Origin: Ampullimonas aquatilis
GTDB taxonomy: Bacteria > Pseudomonadota > Gammaproteobacteria > Burkholderiales > Burkholderiaceae_D
Assembly (NCBI RefSeq): GCF_049675895.1
Contig: NZ_CP183834.1
Span: 992,001 to 1,056,000, forward strand
Length of the DNA: 64,000 nt
Reading direction: 5' to 3'
Positions 63,688-64,000 of this stretch are shown here, in pieces. A model generated the notes under the pieces. It was not told the DNA's origin. It worked only from the letters and a program-made list of their open reading frames with translations, and ran no database searches. Each line of letters begins with the position of its first letter. Position 1 is the first letter of the stretch. A program made the translations under genes and the position numbers.

Positions 63688-64000
63688 TCAACCTTCCGGC
63701 GTATCCACCCCATAGTTATGGCGCATGCGTAACTGTTTGGTTTGCAGATAACCGGCGTTGGCTGGATTGGGTTGGATCACTAAAGGAATCCGTTCCACGA
63801 TGGTGATACCGGCATCTTCCAGCGCAGTGATTTTTTGGGGATTGTTGGTCAGCAGGCGAATGGAACAGATGCCGAGTTGTGCGAGCATGGCAGCAGCATC
63901 GTCATAGTTGCGGGCGTCGGCCGGATGGCCGAGTTGCAGATTGGCATCGACGGTATCCACGCCCTGGTCTTGCAGCGCATAGGCGCGGATTTTTTCGGCG
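63688..64000 (-). CDS. urc1: GTP cyclohydrolase II-like protein URC1 (C-terminal part, runs off right edge)
   Basis: The frame is open to the right edge and reads, at 64000 downward, AEKIRAYALQDQG then VDTVDANLQLGHPADARNYDDAAAMLAQLGICSIRLLTNNP, the GTP-cyclohydrolase II core (TNNPQKITALEDAGI, then PLVIQPNPANAGYLQTKQLRMRHNYG). Because it sits beside urc4 and upp, it is probably URC1 of the uracil pathway rather than RibA of riboflavin synthesis. The N-terminus and catalytic zinc Cys residues lie outside. It ends 18 bp from the convergent ParA stop. Confidence 0.85.
   Translation of the reverse strand, partial: AEKIRAYALQDQGVDTVDANLQLGHPADARNYDDAAAMLAQLGICSIRLLTNNPQKITALEDAGITIVERIPLVIQPNPANAGYLQTKQLRMRHNYGVDTPEG

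Noticed and set aside
1..64000. CRISPR array or rRNA operon
   Set aside because: No evenly spaced direct repeats with unique spacers and no rRNA sequence seen anywhere in the window.
63688..64000. RibA of riboflavin synthesis
   Set aside because: Family motifs alone would allow it, but the neighbours urc4 and upp point to URC1; not fully excluded because the N-terminus is missing.

Overview
The window looks like a chromosome segment of a betaproteobacterium of the order Burkholderiales, possibly an Oxalobacteraceae-like lineage with moderate GC. This is inferred from gene order and protein wording: carA-carB-greA-DUF4149-yhbY-rlmE-ftsH-folP-glmM, then pstSCAB-phoU-phoB-phoR, then ppk1/ppx. 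No rRNA is present, so the placement is approximate.

Layout. 1-1.2 kb: the end of a PAS sensor kinase. 1.2-4.3 kb: a tRNA-Leu(UAA) gene whose 3' end is repeated at 4296-4314. Between the two copies lie a decayed integrase and one intact AT-rich KAP-family membrane NTPase, so this is a small integrated island with one surviving cargo gene. 4.4-8 kb: small membrane proteins, PPK2, a CHAD protein and an exoribonuclease. 8-20 kb: the conserved housekeeping block. 20-33.8 kb: phosphate uptake and sensing (Pho box, pst, phoU, phoBR) and polyphosphate metabolism (ppk1 divergent from ppx), interrupted by an aminotransferase/epimerase sugar pair. 33.8-40 kb: a GNAT-type acyltransferase, sixA, a secreted esterase lipoprotein, and a MarR regulator divergent from etfBA with two identical-type palindromes between them. 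40-44 kb: a DUF1631 gene with one in-frame amber stop, and a PAS-GGDEF-EAL protein. 44-51.7 kb: a quinone oxidoreductase, a cobalamin riboswitch with a BtuB-type receptor, and a copper radical oxidase carrying two ricin-like lectin domains, followed by a His-rich secreted PPIase. 51.7-59.7 kb: a HAD protein, a three-gene operon (wrbA-like, DUF2069, FAD oxidase), a YihY-type protein, pip, hyi and a CBS protein. 60-64 kb: upp, urc4 and the end of urc1, the URC route of uracil catabolism, split by an AT-rich orphan ParA gene.

Functional themes. Phosphate and polyphosphate handling dominates: PPK2, CHAD, pst-pho, PPK1 and PPX, with Pho-box-like sites before pstS and ppx. Two AT-rich single-cargo insertions (KAP NTPase, ParA ATPase) are the best candidates for an undescribed, possibly defence-related, function. 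A 71-bp intergenic element with fixed internal spacing occurs in four full copies and one partial copy, and its hairpin arm changes with pairing kept. This is the most striking non-coding signal.
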